Assembly (NCBI RefSeq): GCF_013141715.1
Contig: NZ_WHOA01000241.1
Location: 467,422 to 531,421, forward strand
Reading direction: 5' to 3'
DNA from: Paenibacillus phytorum
GTDB lineage: Bacteria; Bacillota; Bacilli; Paenibacillales; NBRC-103111
Length of the DNA: 64,000 nt
The position numbers and the translations under genes are program-made. The notes below the pieces were generated by a model, which was given only the letters and a program-made list of their open reading frames with translations, made no database searches and was not told where the DNA came from. Position 1 is the stretch's first letter, and each line of letters starts with the position of its first letter. Shown here piece after piece: positions 30,939 through 39,817 of the stretch.

Positions 30939-32548
30939 ACTATTGCGCCATGCATGTATTCGTAGCCGTGTAGGGCGAGCTCAATAGCAATCCTCTTGTG
31001 TGGATGCATGTAATCGTCACCAAGCAGCGCTGATATTTTGTCCAGGCGGTGGTACAGGGTTTGCCGGACGATAAACAGCTCCTTGGCTGTATCCTGTTTG
31101 GATCCGCATAGCGCTAAATATACGTTCAATGTCTTCAGAAGCTGTCCATTTTTCTCTCGATCATACTGAATTAATTTCCCAATGTATTCATCAATGAATG
31201 ACTCCAGCAGACCGGTTTGTTTCATTTTTAGAATCACTTTGTTCACATGCTGCTCATGATAGAAAGGACTTGCAAGCATTCCGGTATCTTTCTGAATCTC
31301 AATCGTTTCTTGGGCGGTCTCATAGCTTTCCTTAACACGAGTTGGGTCACTCAATGTTTTCCCGATACCGAACCAAGGGGAGAGCAAGATTGTTTCTTGA
31401 TTAGCCTCTGATTTTTGAAGTCTTTGTATGGCTCTGGAAATTCGTTCATTGCATGGTGTAGTAGGCAATTGGTCAAGTAGGATGAATACGATTTGATCGT
31501 GTATGATGGTAGGCATGAGGTAGAAACCTTCACCTTCGAAAAGAGCGCGGGCGATCATCTGCTTCTGTAAAAGGATATCTTCGTAGTCTTTGGAGGGTTC
31601 GGCTGTTGAGACGATGTCAAATAGACAGACGATAGTTTGGCTCAGCTTCATGGAGGGTTTGATGGAGAACATATAATCGCGAATTTCTTGCCCTGTATGT
31701 TTGCCGTTCAGCCAATCTGTGACCCAGAGATTCTGTTTGTACCGCGTTTTCTCCTCCATATATTTCGTACGCATCATTTCTTGTGCAATGGCCGTTGCGA
31801 ACCTGTCTAAGGCGAGGATTTGAAATTCACTGAGTTCTTGATCGGCATACAAAAGTAAGTCTGCGAACAAATGTTCTAAGGCTAAAATAGGGCGATGGGC
31901 AAGTTTGCTTTTGGCATTAGGAAGTTGAAAGATCTCGCCATAAATCCATTTCTCATAAAAGGCATCGGCCTTCGTTTTCGGCATGGCAGGGACGAACTGC
32001 GCCTCCGCGCCGAAGGGAAAGAAGGCGACTTGTGAGTGTGTCGTTTGATGCAGCAGCTTTAAGAGGGACTGCAGTCCTTTCCCCGAAAGGAGTAACTGAT
32101 TCAGCTGGGTGGAGAGGGATTCCAGATCTGACACCATTTTGTGATGCTGATGGATGAAATAGGCATGCAGATCCTGCGTAATGTCAATATATCGAACTTC
32201 TTCGTGGAAAAAGATAAGTGGAAAGTTCTCTTGGCTGGCAAGCTTTTTCATCTGTTCTAATGGCTGTTTCGTATACGTGCCGAGCTCAATACATAATCCT
32301 GAAGCTCCGCAGTCGATCAACTGCTGCAAAAAGGAGAGACTAAGCTCCTCGTTATCATGCCAACCAATGCCTGTGCTTAGAATAAGCTCATTCCCATTGA
32401 GTAGATGGCCAACTTGGGTCACTTCCATGATATGTATCCAACGTACCTTTCGGTTCAAAGCTTCCTCACTTGCGATGGCTTCTGCTTTGTGAAATAGCGG
32501 TCTCTGCAAAATATCTTTCACTGTTAATTGTAAGAGTGTCTGTACCAA
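30935..32548 (-). CDS. PucR-family transcriptional regulator
   Basis: A 537-residue regulator with an N-terminal PucR sensing domain (about 5-125; VKDILQRPLFHKAEAIA, LILSTGIGW, ASGLCIELG), a central GGDEF-like CdaR region (about 290-410), and a C-terminal HTH_30 domain (about 470-530; LNVYLALCGSKQDTAKELFIVRQTLYHRLDKI). PucR controls purine catabolism in B. subtilis; here it faces the pyrimidine operon end-to-end and is divergent from the semialdehyde dehydrogenase gene, so it most likely controls this pathway. Start is TTG 32548 with AAGGTGGTG 7 bases upstream. Confidence 0.85.
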   Translation of the reverse strand: MVQTLLQLTVKDILQRPLFHKAEAIASEEALNRKVRWIHIMEVTQVGHLLNGNELILSTGIGWHDNEELSLSFLQQLIDCGASGLCIELGTYTKQPLEQMKKLASQENFPLIFFHEEVRYIDITQDLHAYFIHQHHKMVSDLESLSTQLNQLLLSGKGLQSLLKLLHQTTHSQVAFFPFGAEAQFVPAMPKTKADAFYEKWIYGEIFQLPNAKSKLAHRPILALEHLFADLLLYADQELSEFQILALDRFATAIAQEMMRTKYMEEKTRYKQNLWVTDWLNGKHTGQEIRDYMFSIKPSMKLSQTIVCLFDIVSTAEPSKDYEDILLQKQMIARALFEGEGFYLMPTIIHDQIVFILLDQLPTTPCNERISRAIQRLQKSEANQETILLSPWFGIGKTLSDPTRVKESYETAQETIEIQKDTGMLASPFYHEQHVNKVILKMKQTGLLESFIDEYIGKLIQYDREKNGQLLKTLNVYLALCGSKQDTAKELFIVRQTLYHRLDKISALLGDDYMHPHKRIAIELALHGYEYMHGAIV

Positions 32549-32583
32549 GCGAGTTCACCACCTTCATGTAAGGAAAGTTGACG

Positions 32584-32609
32584 TAATAGAATAGTAATTT
32601 CACCTATTA
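32584..32609. promoter_or_regulatory. Inverted repeat in the PucR/dehydrogenase divergent region
   Basis: TAATAG (32584-32589) and CTATTA (32604-32609) are perfect inverted arms with a 14-base gap in the 117-bp divergent intergenic region. This is a reasonable place for the regulator to bind. No clean promoter hexamers could be fixed for either direction. Confidence 0.3.
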
Positions 32610-32665
32610 TACAATGTGTCCAAAGACTTTTGGGAAAAATTCTTCCTACCAGGAGATGAACGAAT

Positions 32666-34108
32666 ATGAAACTCTTACAAAATTTCGTAAATGGTGTTTG
32701 GATCGATTCAGAAAGCGGTTCAGTGAGTGATGTGATTAATCCGGCAACAGGAGAAATCATCGCTCGTGTGCCGCTTTCTTCATCCGAAGACGTCGAAGCT
32801 GCTGTCCTAGCAGCACAAACGGCCTTCGAACCATGGAGCAGAACACCTGTACCCAAACGAGCAAGAGTATTGTTTCACTACTGGCAGTTATTGCAGGAGC
32901 ATGAGCAAGAACTAGCAGAGCTCATTACATCAGAGAATGGTAAAAGTTATAAAGAAGCGTTAGGTGAGGTGCTCCGTGGGATCGAATGCGTGGAATTTGC
33001 TGCCGGAACGCCTTCGCATATGATGGGGTCGACATTGGCTAACATATCTGCCGATATGGACTCGGAGCTTTTTCGGGTGCCGCTCGGTGTTGTTGGGGGG
33101 ATAACACCCTTTAACTTTCCGATGATGGTGCCTTGCTGGATGTTTCCCTTAGCCATTGCTTGTGGAAACACGTTCGTCTTAAAGCCTTCTGAGCGAACAC
33201 CGCTGACTGCAATGAAATTGGCGGCATTATTTCAGGAGGCGGGGCTTCCTGATGGGGTGCTGAATATCGTCCATGGTGCACATGATGTCGTCAATGCGCT
33301 GACTACGACTCCCGCCGTGAAAGCTATCTCATTCGTAGGCTCGCAGCCAGTTGCGAAATATGTCTATGAGAAGGCTTCTTCAGCAGGTAAACGTGTGCAA
33401 GCGCTAGCAGGGGCCAAAAATTATCATATCGTGATGCCAGATGCCCATGTTGAAAAATCGGTTGAGAATATTATCATGTCTTCCTTTGGAAGCGCGGGGG
33501 AGAGATGCATGGCTTGCTCGGCAGTCGTGGTTGTTGGGGATGGGGAGAATTTCGTAAATAAGCTTCATCAAGCAGCACGTAATATGGTAATTGGCAATGG
33601 CATGAAGGAAGAAGTAACACTCACGCCGATCATTCGAGGCGAACAGCGCACCAGGATTGAAGCCTTTATTGACAAAGGGATAGAGGAGGGAGCGGAGCTT
33701 CTATTAGATGGAAGAAATGCCGAGGCTTGTTCGGCTGAAGGATTTTTCCTTGGAGCTACGGTATTTGATCATGTGAAACCGAATATGACTATCGCGAAAG
33801 AGGAAATATTTGGCCCGGTCTTGTCTCTATTCCGTGCTGAGTATTTGGACGAAGCACTGCTGCTTGTGAATCAATCGCGATTCGGCAACTCGGCCGTCAT
33901 CTATACGGAGAATGCCAAATCCATACGCAAATTTCGAGAAGAAGTAGAAGCTGGGATGTTAGGCGTAAACGTTGGCGTACCGGCTCCGATGGCCTTTTTC
34001 CCATTCTCAGGCTGGAAAGACTCCTTCTATGGAGATTTGCATGCCAATGGCAAAGATGGTGTAGAGTTTTATACGAAGAAAAAGATGATTACGTCTAGAT
34101 ATTTTTGA
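32666..34108 (+). CDS. mmsA: CoA-acylating (methyl)malonate-semialdehyde dehydrogenase
   Basis: A 480-residue aldehyde dehydrogenase of the MmsA/IolA subgroup. Markers are GVVGGITPFNFPMMVPCWMFP, NTFVLKPSERTP, the nucleophile Cys281 in GSAGERCMACS, KEEIFGPVL and the C-terminal PAPMAFFPFSGWKDSFYGDLH. It converts malonate semialdehyde to acetyl-CoA and methylmalonate semialdehyde to propionyl-CoA with loss of CO2, using NAD and CoA. This is the last step after the aminotransferase in uracil/thymine breakdown, and it also serves valine degradation. RBS is CAGGAGATG. A terminator follows. Confidence 0.9.
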   Translation: MKLLQNFVNGVWIDSESGSVSDVINPATGEIIARVPLSSSEDVEAAVLAAQTAFEPWSRTPVPKRARVLFHYWQLLQEHEQELAELITSENGKSYKEALGEVLRGIECVEFAAGTPSHMMGSTLANISADMDSELFRVPLGVVGGITPFNFPMMVPCWMFPLAIACGNTFVLKPSERTPLTAMKLAALFQEAGLPDGVLNIVHGAHDVVNALTTTPAVKAISFVGSQPVAKYVYEKASSAGKRVQALAGAKNYHIVMPDAHVEKSVENIIMSSFGSAGERCMACSAVVVVGDGENFVNKLHQAARNMVIGNGMKEEVTLTPIIRGEQRTRIEAFIDKGIEEGAELLLDGRNAEACSAEGFFLGATVFDHVKPNMTIAKEEIFGPVLSLFRAEYLDEALLLVNQSRFGNSAVIYTENAKSIRKFREEVEAGMLGVNVGVPAPMAFFPFSGWKDSFYGDLHANGKDGVEFYTKKKMITSRYF

Positions 34109-34137
34109 AATTAGTTTTAAAAGAATAGGGGAATGAG

Positions 34138-34162
34138 GGCCGCAAGGGATTGCGGCTTTTTT
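34138..34162 (+). terminator. Rho-independent terminator
   Basis: GCCGCAA-ggga-TTGCGGC followed by TTTTTT ends the dehydrogenase transcript. Confidence 0.85.
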
Positions 34163-34232
34163 GCCGTTGTGTATGGACAAGCTTTAATCGTTGTTGTAGG
34201 TTAATGAATAGGGAATTAAGGGGGAGACACAA

Positions 34233-35183
34233 GTGATTAGAATATTGGCTGTTAACGAAGAACAGGAGATTATCCATGTATCCTCATTAGAGGAGCTTAA
34301 AAATTCAAATATAGATCGGTACTGGGTAGATTTCAATGCGCCTTCCAAGGAGGAAGCTTTACTCTTACAAAAGCACTTTCAATTTCATCCACTGGCTATT
34401 GAAGATTGCTATCACTATCTGCAGCGTCCTAAACTAGATCATTATGAGGATACTCATTTTTTTGTCCTTCATGTTTTGCATCCTGAAACATTAGCTGCGG
34501 AAGAGGTTGATTTGTTCTGGGGGACTAACTTCATTGTTACTTTTCATTATTCACCGTCTAAGGAAATTGATGAGGCATGGCATCGCATGGCAGAACAACA
34601 AAAGTTTAGTGAGAAAGGCATTATATACACGGCCTATTTAATTATAGATAAGCTGGTAGATGAATATTTCCCTAGTCTATATCAAATTGAAGATCAGTTA
34701 GATGAAATCGAAGTAAGAGGTAAAAGTGTTCCCGTTCACATCTTAATGAACGAAATATTTGAAATAAGAGCAAAGCTATTAAAGATTAGAAAGACAATTG
34801 TTCCTATGAGGGATCTGCTCTATCGTGTTATTAATACCGAAAAAATTGAAGGTCTTAAAGAACATGTTGTCTATTTTACAGACATCTACGACCATCTGCT
34901 TAAGCTATCAGAAATTATTGACTCCAATCGAGATTTAACTGCGGATATACGAGATAGTTATGTTTCCATAAATTCCTATCGTATGAATACGATTATGAAG
35001 ACTTTAACAGTGATTACGACGATTTTCATGCCTCTGACATTTATTGCTGGGATATATGGAATGAATTTTCAAAATATGCCGGAACTTACTTGGCGTTGGG
35101 GATATTTTATTGTTCTATTTACCATGTTCGGCATTGGTTTCGGTATGTATTTGTTTTTCCGAAATAAGAAATGGTTTGATTGA
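34233..35183 (+). CDS. corA: CorA-family divalent cation transporter
   Basis: A 316-residue protein: soluble N-terminal domain and long helices (about 1-250), then two C-terminal membrane helices joined by the signature YGMNFQNMPEL. The first helix starts LTVITTIFMPLTFIAGIYGMNF and the last ends FGMYLFFRNKKWFD, with a basic tail. CorA channels form pentamers and take up Mg2+, Co2+ or Ni2+. Start is GTG 34233 after AAGGGGGAG. It stands alone with no Mg2+ riboswitch visible. Confidence 0.88.
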   Translation: MIRILAVNEEQEIIHVSSLEELKNSNIDRYWVDFNAPSKEEALLLQKHFQFHPLAIEDCYHYLQRPKLDHYEDTHFFVLHVLHPETLAAEEVDLFWGTNFIVTFHYSPSKEIDEAWHRMAEQQKFSEKGIIYTAYLIIDKLVDEYFPSLYQIEDQLDEIEVRGKSVPVHILMNEIFEIRAKLLKIRKTIVPMRDLLYRVINTEKIEGLKEHVVYFTDIYDHLLKLSEIIDSNRDLTADIRDSYVSINSYRMNTIMKTLTVITTIFMPLTFIAGIYGMNFQNMPELTWRWGYFIVLFTMFGIGFGMYLFFRNKKWFD

Positions 35184-35191
35184 TTAGTAGT

Positions 35192-35215
35192 ATTAAATAT
35201 TAATGTCATTAACTA
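35192..35215 (+). promoter_or_regulatory. Intergenic 24-bp repeat, copy 2, overlapping a possible promoter
   Basis: ATTAAATATTAAT-G-TCATTAA-C-TAT matches 14718-14741 at 22 of 24 positions and contains the perfect palindrome TTAATG-T-CATTAA (35200-35212). A possible -35 TTGATT (35176-35181) and -10 TATTAA (35198-35203) overlap it, as an operator would. The ABC exporter gene begins 22 bases later. Confidence 0.5.
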
Positions 35216-35236
35216 TTAGTGGAGGACGCTTCCATT

Positions 35237-37000
35237 ATGAAGCATAAACAAAAAAAACATAACACGATGGGGCAATATACGGAGCTGCTTAGCCGATATT
35301 TGTTCCCCCAAAAGGGTACGCTCATTGTATTGACGATGCTCTTATTCGCATCTATTGGTCTTCAGCTCATCAACCCGCAAATTATTCGCTATTTTATCGA
35401 TACCGCTCAAACACAAGGGGCTATGCAGCCACTGATTACAGCCGCGATTATGTTTATTGGCTTTGCGCTTGTTCAGCAGCTGGTTTCCGTCATTGCTACC
35501 TATTTTAGTGAAAATGTAGGGTGGAAAACTACGAATAAGCTGCGGGTGGATCTTGCCGCTCATTGTTTATCACTGGATATGTCATTTCATAAATCACATA
35601 CATCAGGCTCGCTCATCGAACGTGTAGATGGGGATGTGAATGCACTGGCCAATTTCTTCTCGAGCATGATCATTCATTTATTGGGTAATTTGCTCTTGAT
35701 GGCTGGCATCATTATTTTATTACTTCGGGAAAATTGGTTAATTGGAGCGGGGATGGCCTTTTTCGTCATTTTTGCGGTCTTTATGATTCAGTGGATTCGT
35801 AAATTCGCTGTTCCAGTTTGGGCGGGATGGCGGCAGGCGAATGCAGAGTTTTATGGCTTTATTGGTGAGCACTTGGAAGGTACAGAGGATATCCGCGCCA
35901 ATGGTGCAGTTGGGTTCGTTATGAATCGCTTCTATACGATGCTTAGAAAAATGCTGCCGCTTCGGGTGAAAGCCTTTCTCGGTTTTTGTGCGATGTGGAA
36001 CATGTCTATTTTCGTCTTTGCGCTTGGCAATGCCATGGCGTTTGGTATTAGCGCTTATCTGTGGCACACCCAGCATATCTCACTAGGTACTGTGTATCTG
36101 ATTTTCTTCTATACGGAATTATTAGCCAAGCCAATTGAGAAGATTCGTACGCAAATGGAAGATTTGCAAAAGGCAGACGCAAGTATTTCGCGTATACGCG
36201 AGCTGTTCGCTATCCAGTCTGAGATTAAGGATGGGACTGGGACTCCGTTACCGGAAGGACCGCTTAGTGTTGAATTCCGTGATGTCACGTTTAGTTATGA
36301 TGGGGATCAGCCTACGATTGAGGAGTTAAATCTGACTCTGAAACCGGGAGAAGTCCTAGGACTCCTTGGCCGTACGGGGAGTGGTAAGTCAACGATGGCA
36401 AGGTTGCTGCTTCGTTTTTACGATCCTCAAAGTGGGAGTATCGCGCTTGGTGGTACTGATATCCGGAGTTGTAAGTTAGTTGATCTACGTAAACGTGTAG
36501 CTCTTGTGACGCAAAATATTGAAATTATGCAAGGGACCATTCGAGATAACCTAACCTTCTACGACGATTCGATCACGGACGAACAAATTATTGAAGTACT
36601 CAAGGAGCTTGGACTTGGAGCGTGGTACGAAGCAATGCCTGATGGGCTAAATACAGGTTTAGCCTCCGGAGGAGGAAGCCTATCTGCAGGAGAAGCGCAG
36701 CTGCTAGCCTTCGCACGGGTTTTCTTAACGAACCCCGGACTTGTGATCATGGACGAAGCTTCTTCAAGACTTGACCCGCTGACAGAGCAGCGTATGGAAA
36801 AAGCGGTATCCAAGCTATTGACCCAGCGGTCCTGTATCATGATTGCGCATCGTCTAACAACCGTTCAACGAGCGGATCATATTCTTATTCTGGATAATGG
36901 GCGCGTGTTGGAATCGGGTAAAAGAGAGCATCTGGCCGCAGATCCGAACTCTCGATTCAGCCAGTTACTTGCCACAGGCTTAGAGGAGGTGTTGGCATGA
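35237..37000 (+). CDS. ABC exporter half-transporter A (ATPase/permease)
   Basis: A 587-residue protein: a six-helix exporter domain (about 15-320) and an ATPase domain (about 340-587). Walker A is GRTGSGKST, Walker B LVIMDEASSRLD has its catalytic Glu, the switch His is in IMIAHRLTT, but the signature reads LSAGEAQ instead of LSGGQ. It overlaps the next gene by 4 bases, and the pair should form a heterodimer exporting drugs, lipids or peptides. ATG 35237 lies 11 bases after GGAGG. Confidence 0.83.
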   Translation: MKHKQKKHNTMGQYTELLSRYLFPQKGTLIVLTMLLFASIGLQLINPQIIRYFIDTAQTQGAMQPLITAAIMFIGFALVQQLVSVIATYFSENVGWKTTNKLRVDLAAHCLSLDMSFHKSHTSGSLIERVDGDVNALANFFSSMIIHLLGNLLLMAGIIILLLRENWLIGAGMAFFVIFAVFMIQWIRKFAVPVWAGWRQANAEFYGFIGEHLEGTEDIRANGAVGFVMNRFYTMLRKMLPLRVKAFLGFCAMWNMSIFVFALGNAMAFGISAYLWHTQHISLGTVYLIFFYTELLAKPIEKIRTQMEDLQKADASISRIRELFAIQSEIKDGTGTPLPEGPLSVEFRDVTFSYDGDQPTIEELNLTLKPGEVLGLLGRTGSGKSTMARLLLRFYDPQSGSIALGGTDIRSCKLVDLRKRVALVTQNIEIMQGTIRDNLTFYDDSITDEQIIEVLKELGLGAWYEAMPDGLNTGLASGGGSLSAGEAQLLAFARVFLTNPGLVIMDEASSRLDPLTEQRMEKAVSKLLTQRSCIMIAHRLTTVQRADHILILDNGRVLESGKREHLAADPNSRFSQLLATGLEEVLA

Positions 37001-38970
37001 ATACATATCAATATTTGTGGCGGCTTATTATGTACCGGCCAATACGGTATCTGGTTAACGCCATTGCTTGGACAGTTATCTATTTGGCGCCGATTGCGCC
37101 TGGACTTATAACGAAAGAGTTTTTTGATTCTCTGACAGGTACGTCGGCGCTGGGTTATGGTGTATGGGGACTGATCGCCTTGTTAATGGCTGCAGCCTTA
37201 GGGCGCATTATGCTGATCGTAATTGGTTTTATTACGGATGTTAATTTTCGCTTTCGTATGGGGATGCTGCTTAGACGAAATTTGCTTGAGCATGTATTAA
37301 AACAGCCGGGGGCACAGGCCATTCCCGTTTCTCCGGGGGAAGCGATTAGCCATTTCCGAGATGATGTCGATCAATCGGAAGAGGCAGCAAGCTGGTCGGT
37401 CGATGTGTTCGGGATGACTTGTTTTGCCCTCGTATCGGGCTATATCCTGATTCGGATTGATGCTCAAATGACTCTGCTTGTGTTTATGCCGATTGTTCTT
37501 GTTATAACAGCTGCGCAGTTGGCTACGGTTCGCTTACAGAAATATCGCGCAGCTAGCCGTGAAGCTACCTCCAAGGTAACGGGAGAGATCAGCGAAATGT
37601 TCGGCAATGTGCAGGCGATTCAAGTAGCCGGTGCGGAGAAACGAGTGATCGCTCGGTTCAGCAGCTTTGGTGACGATCGTAGGAAAGCGATGCTGAAGGA
37701 TCGGCTCATGGGTGAACTGCTGGATTCGGTGTTTTCTAACTCGGTTAATTTGGGGACGGGACTTATATTATTGCTGGCTGGAACGAAAATGAGAGCTGGG
37801 ACGTTTACCGTCGGAGATTTTGCTTTATTCGTGTACTATTTAACTTTTGTTACGCAGTTTATTACGAATGTAGGAAAGTTTATTACTTACTTTAAGCAGA
37901 TGAGTGTGTCCTTGGAGCGATTGACGTTTCTTTTGCAGGGGGCATCAGCTAAGGTTCTTACAATGGTTAATTCATTGCATTTGAAGGTGGAGAATAAAGT
38001 GGCGGTGGCTACTGTGTCCGTTATCCCTTTGGCTCAGAAGGGAAGAGAGGATGAAAGTTTGGGTGGGGTAAAGCGGGTCGAAGGACTCGAGCGTGAGGGT
38101 GGTAGTGAGGTAAAGATAGGGCAAGGACTCGAGAGATTTAGCGCGGATGAGGCGAAAGAGAAAGGCTTAGAGCGTGAATACGCGGTTGGAGCAAAGTTAG
38201 AGGGAAAATTCAATCAAGAAACCGGATTTGCAGCCTCGCTGCAGCGGCTTGATGTGAATGGACTGAGCTACGCTTACTCTGATACAGGCAGAGGGATCTC
38301 GGACATTCACTTCAGCTTGAAAAGAGGATCGTTCACCGTTATTACGGGAACGATTGGTTCGGGCAAGACCACGCTTGTTCGCTCACTCCTTGGGCTGCTG
38401 CCTAAGGGAGAGGGAACGATTGCGTGGAATGGTGTGCCCGTCGAAGATCCGGGCACATTCTTTACACCGCCGCGGAGCGCTTATACCGCGCAGGTGCCGC
38501 GGTTATACAGCGATACGCTGCGCAACAATATTTTGCTCGGGCAAGCGGAGCAAGGCGATAGCTTGCAAATGGCTTTGCACGCGGCGGTGATGGAGTTCGA
38601 CGTCGCGCAGCTGCCTGGCGGGCTGGACACCGTCATCGGCCCGCGTGGGGTGAAGCTCTCCGGCGGGCAAGCGCAGCGGACGGCTGCAGCGCGCATGCTC
38701 GTGCGCGACGCCGAGCTGTACGTCTTCGACGACCTGTCGAGCGCGCTCGACGTCGAGACGGAACAGAAGCTGTGGGAGCGGATGTTCCAGCGTCGAAGCG
38801 ACGCGACCTGCCTGGTCGTATCCCACCGCAAAACGGCGCTATCGCGGGCGGACCACATCATTGTGATGAAGGAAGGTCGCATCGAGGCCGAAGGAAATTC
38901 GGAAGAACTACTGCGGCAGAGTGCGACGTTCAGGGAATTGTGGTATGGAGATGAGCGGCATTCATCATGA
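36997..38970 (+). CDS. ABC exporter half-transporter B with long charged linker
   Basis: A 657-residue partner of the preceding protein. The exporter domain spans about 15-315. Then comes an unusual charged linker of some 95 residues (about 320-413), rich in Glu, Lys and Gly with GLER repeated three times, and then the ATPase domain (about 415-657). Walker A is GTIGSGKTT, the signature LSGGQAQR is canonical, but Walker B reads LYVFDDLSSALD with Asp in place of the catalytic Glu; the switch His is in VVSHRKTA. This gives one active and one degenerate ATP site in the heterodimer. DNA from about 38590 to 38830 is far more GC-rich than the rest of the gene. Confidence 0.83.
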   Translation: MNTYQYLWRLIMYRPIRYLVNAIAWTVIYLAPIAPGLITKEFFDSLTGTSALGYGVWGLIALLMAAALGRIMLIVIGFITDVNFRFRMGMLLRRNLLEHVLKQPGAQAIPVSPGEAISHFRDDVDQSEEAASWSVDVFGMTCFALVSGYILIRIDAQMTLLVFMPIVLVITAAQLATVRLQKYRAASREATSKVTGEISEMFGNVQAIQVAGAEKRVIARFSSFGDDRRKAMLKDRLMGELLDSVFSNSVNLGTGLILLLAGTKMRAGTFTVGDFALFVYYLTFVTQFITNVGKFITYFKQMSVSLERLTFLLQGASAKVLTMVNSLHLKVENKVAVATVSVIPLAQKGREDESLGGVKRVEGLEREGGSEVKIGQGLERFSADEAKEKGLEREYAVGAKLEGKFNQETGFAASLQRLDVNGLSYAYSDTGRGISDIHFSLKRGSFTVITGTIGSGKTTLVRSLLGLLPKGEGTIAWNGVPVEDPGTFFTPPRSAYTAQVPRLYSDTLRNNILLGQAEQGDSLQMALHAAVMEFDVAQLPGGLDTVIGPRGVKLSGGQAQRTAAARMLVRDAELYVFDDLSSALDVETEQKLWERMFQRRSDATCLVVSHRKTALSRADHIIVMKEGRIEAEGNSEELLRQSATFRELWYGDERHSS

Positions 38971-38978
38971 ATTAGTAG

Positions 38979-39006
38979 AGAAGCCTGAGAGATTGGGCTT
39001 CTTTTT
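38979..39006 (+). terminator. Rho-independent terminator
   Basis: AGAAGCC / GGGCTTCT with a 9-base loop, followed by TTTTATTT, ends the ABC exporter operon. Confidence 0.78.
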
Positions 39007-39142
39007 ATTTATATAAAGGAAATTTGTAGGGGATTCACGAAAATATATGAACTCCTTTTCCAATGACAAAGATTGTAATTCAGAAATGATGAGGGCAAAA
39101 TAAGGTAAGGAATAACCTAAATTCAGGGAGTGAGAATAGAAA

Positions 39143-39817
39143 ATGCTGAACCCCAAAAAACTAGCGGCTGAGAAAGCTGTTGAATTTATTGAAGATGGCA
39201 TGGTAGTTGGATTAGGTACAGGATCTACGGCTTACTGGGCAATCCAAAAAATTGCTCAAAGAATACAGGAAGGACTTCGTATACGGGCCGTGGCGAGTTC
39301 TAGGGACTCGGAAGAATTGGCAATAAAGTTAGGAATTCCTATCGTTCCATTTTCTGAAATAGAATTCATAGATATAACGATCGATGGTGCTGATGAGGTT
39401 GATACGCATTTAAACTTAATAAAAGGCGGAGGCGGCGCATTAGTCAGAGAGAAGATATTAGCAATTAATAGTAAGAGATTTTTTGTAATTATAGATGAAT
39501 CAAAACGAGTAGAACATTTAGGCCAATTTTCATTACCGGTCGAAATCGTACCCTTTGCTGTAAATTTAACAATAAATAAACTAAAGGAACTAGGATGTGA
39601 CACAAGGATACGAATGAGGAACGATAAGGAGTATATTACGGATAACGGAAACATAATTGTAGATTGTAACTTTGAAAAAATAGTAGAGCCAATAGAGCTA
39701 AATAAACAAATCAACTTAATTCCAGGTGTTGTTGATAATGGCTTATTTACTCGCATGGTAAGTTCATTAATCGTTGGATATAACGATGGAAATGTAATGA
39801 TTATCGACCAACCATGA
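39143..39817 (+). CDS. rpiA: Ribose-5-phosphate isomerase A
   Basis: A 224-residue enzyme of the pentose phosphate pathway that interconverts ribose 5-phosphate and ribulose 5-phosphate. Landmarks: VVGLGTGSTAYWAI (phosphate loop), DITIDGADEVD with the catalytic Asp and Glu, LIKGGGGALVREKILA (Lys and Glu), and FVIIDESKRVEHLG. Length and motifs are complete. RBS is GGGAGTGAG. Codon use is more AT-rich than in neighbours, which may hint at a separate origin. It is monocistronic, between the exporter terminator and a 398-bp gene-free region. Confidence 0.93.
   Translation: MLNPKKLAAEKAVEFIEDGMVVGLGTGSTAYWAIQKIAQRIQEGLRIRAVASSRDSEELAIKLGIPIVPFSEIEFIDITIDGADEVDTHLNLIKGGGGALVREKILAINSKRFFVIIDESKRVEHLGQFSLPVEIVPFAVNLTINKLKELGCDTRIRMRNDKEYITDNGNIIVDCNFEKIVEPIELNKQINLIPGVVDNGLFTRMVSSLIVGYNDGNVMIIDQP

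Noticed and set aside
38481..38882. Long minus-strand open frames in the exporter gene
   Set aside because: They lie in the GC-rich tract opposite conserved ATPase motifs, where stop codons are scarce; no ribosome sites.
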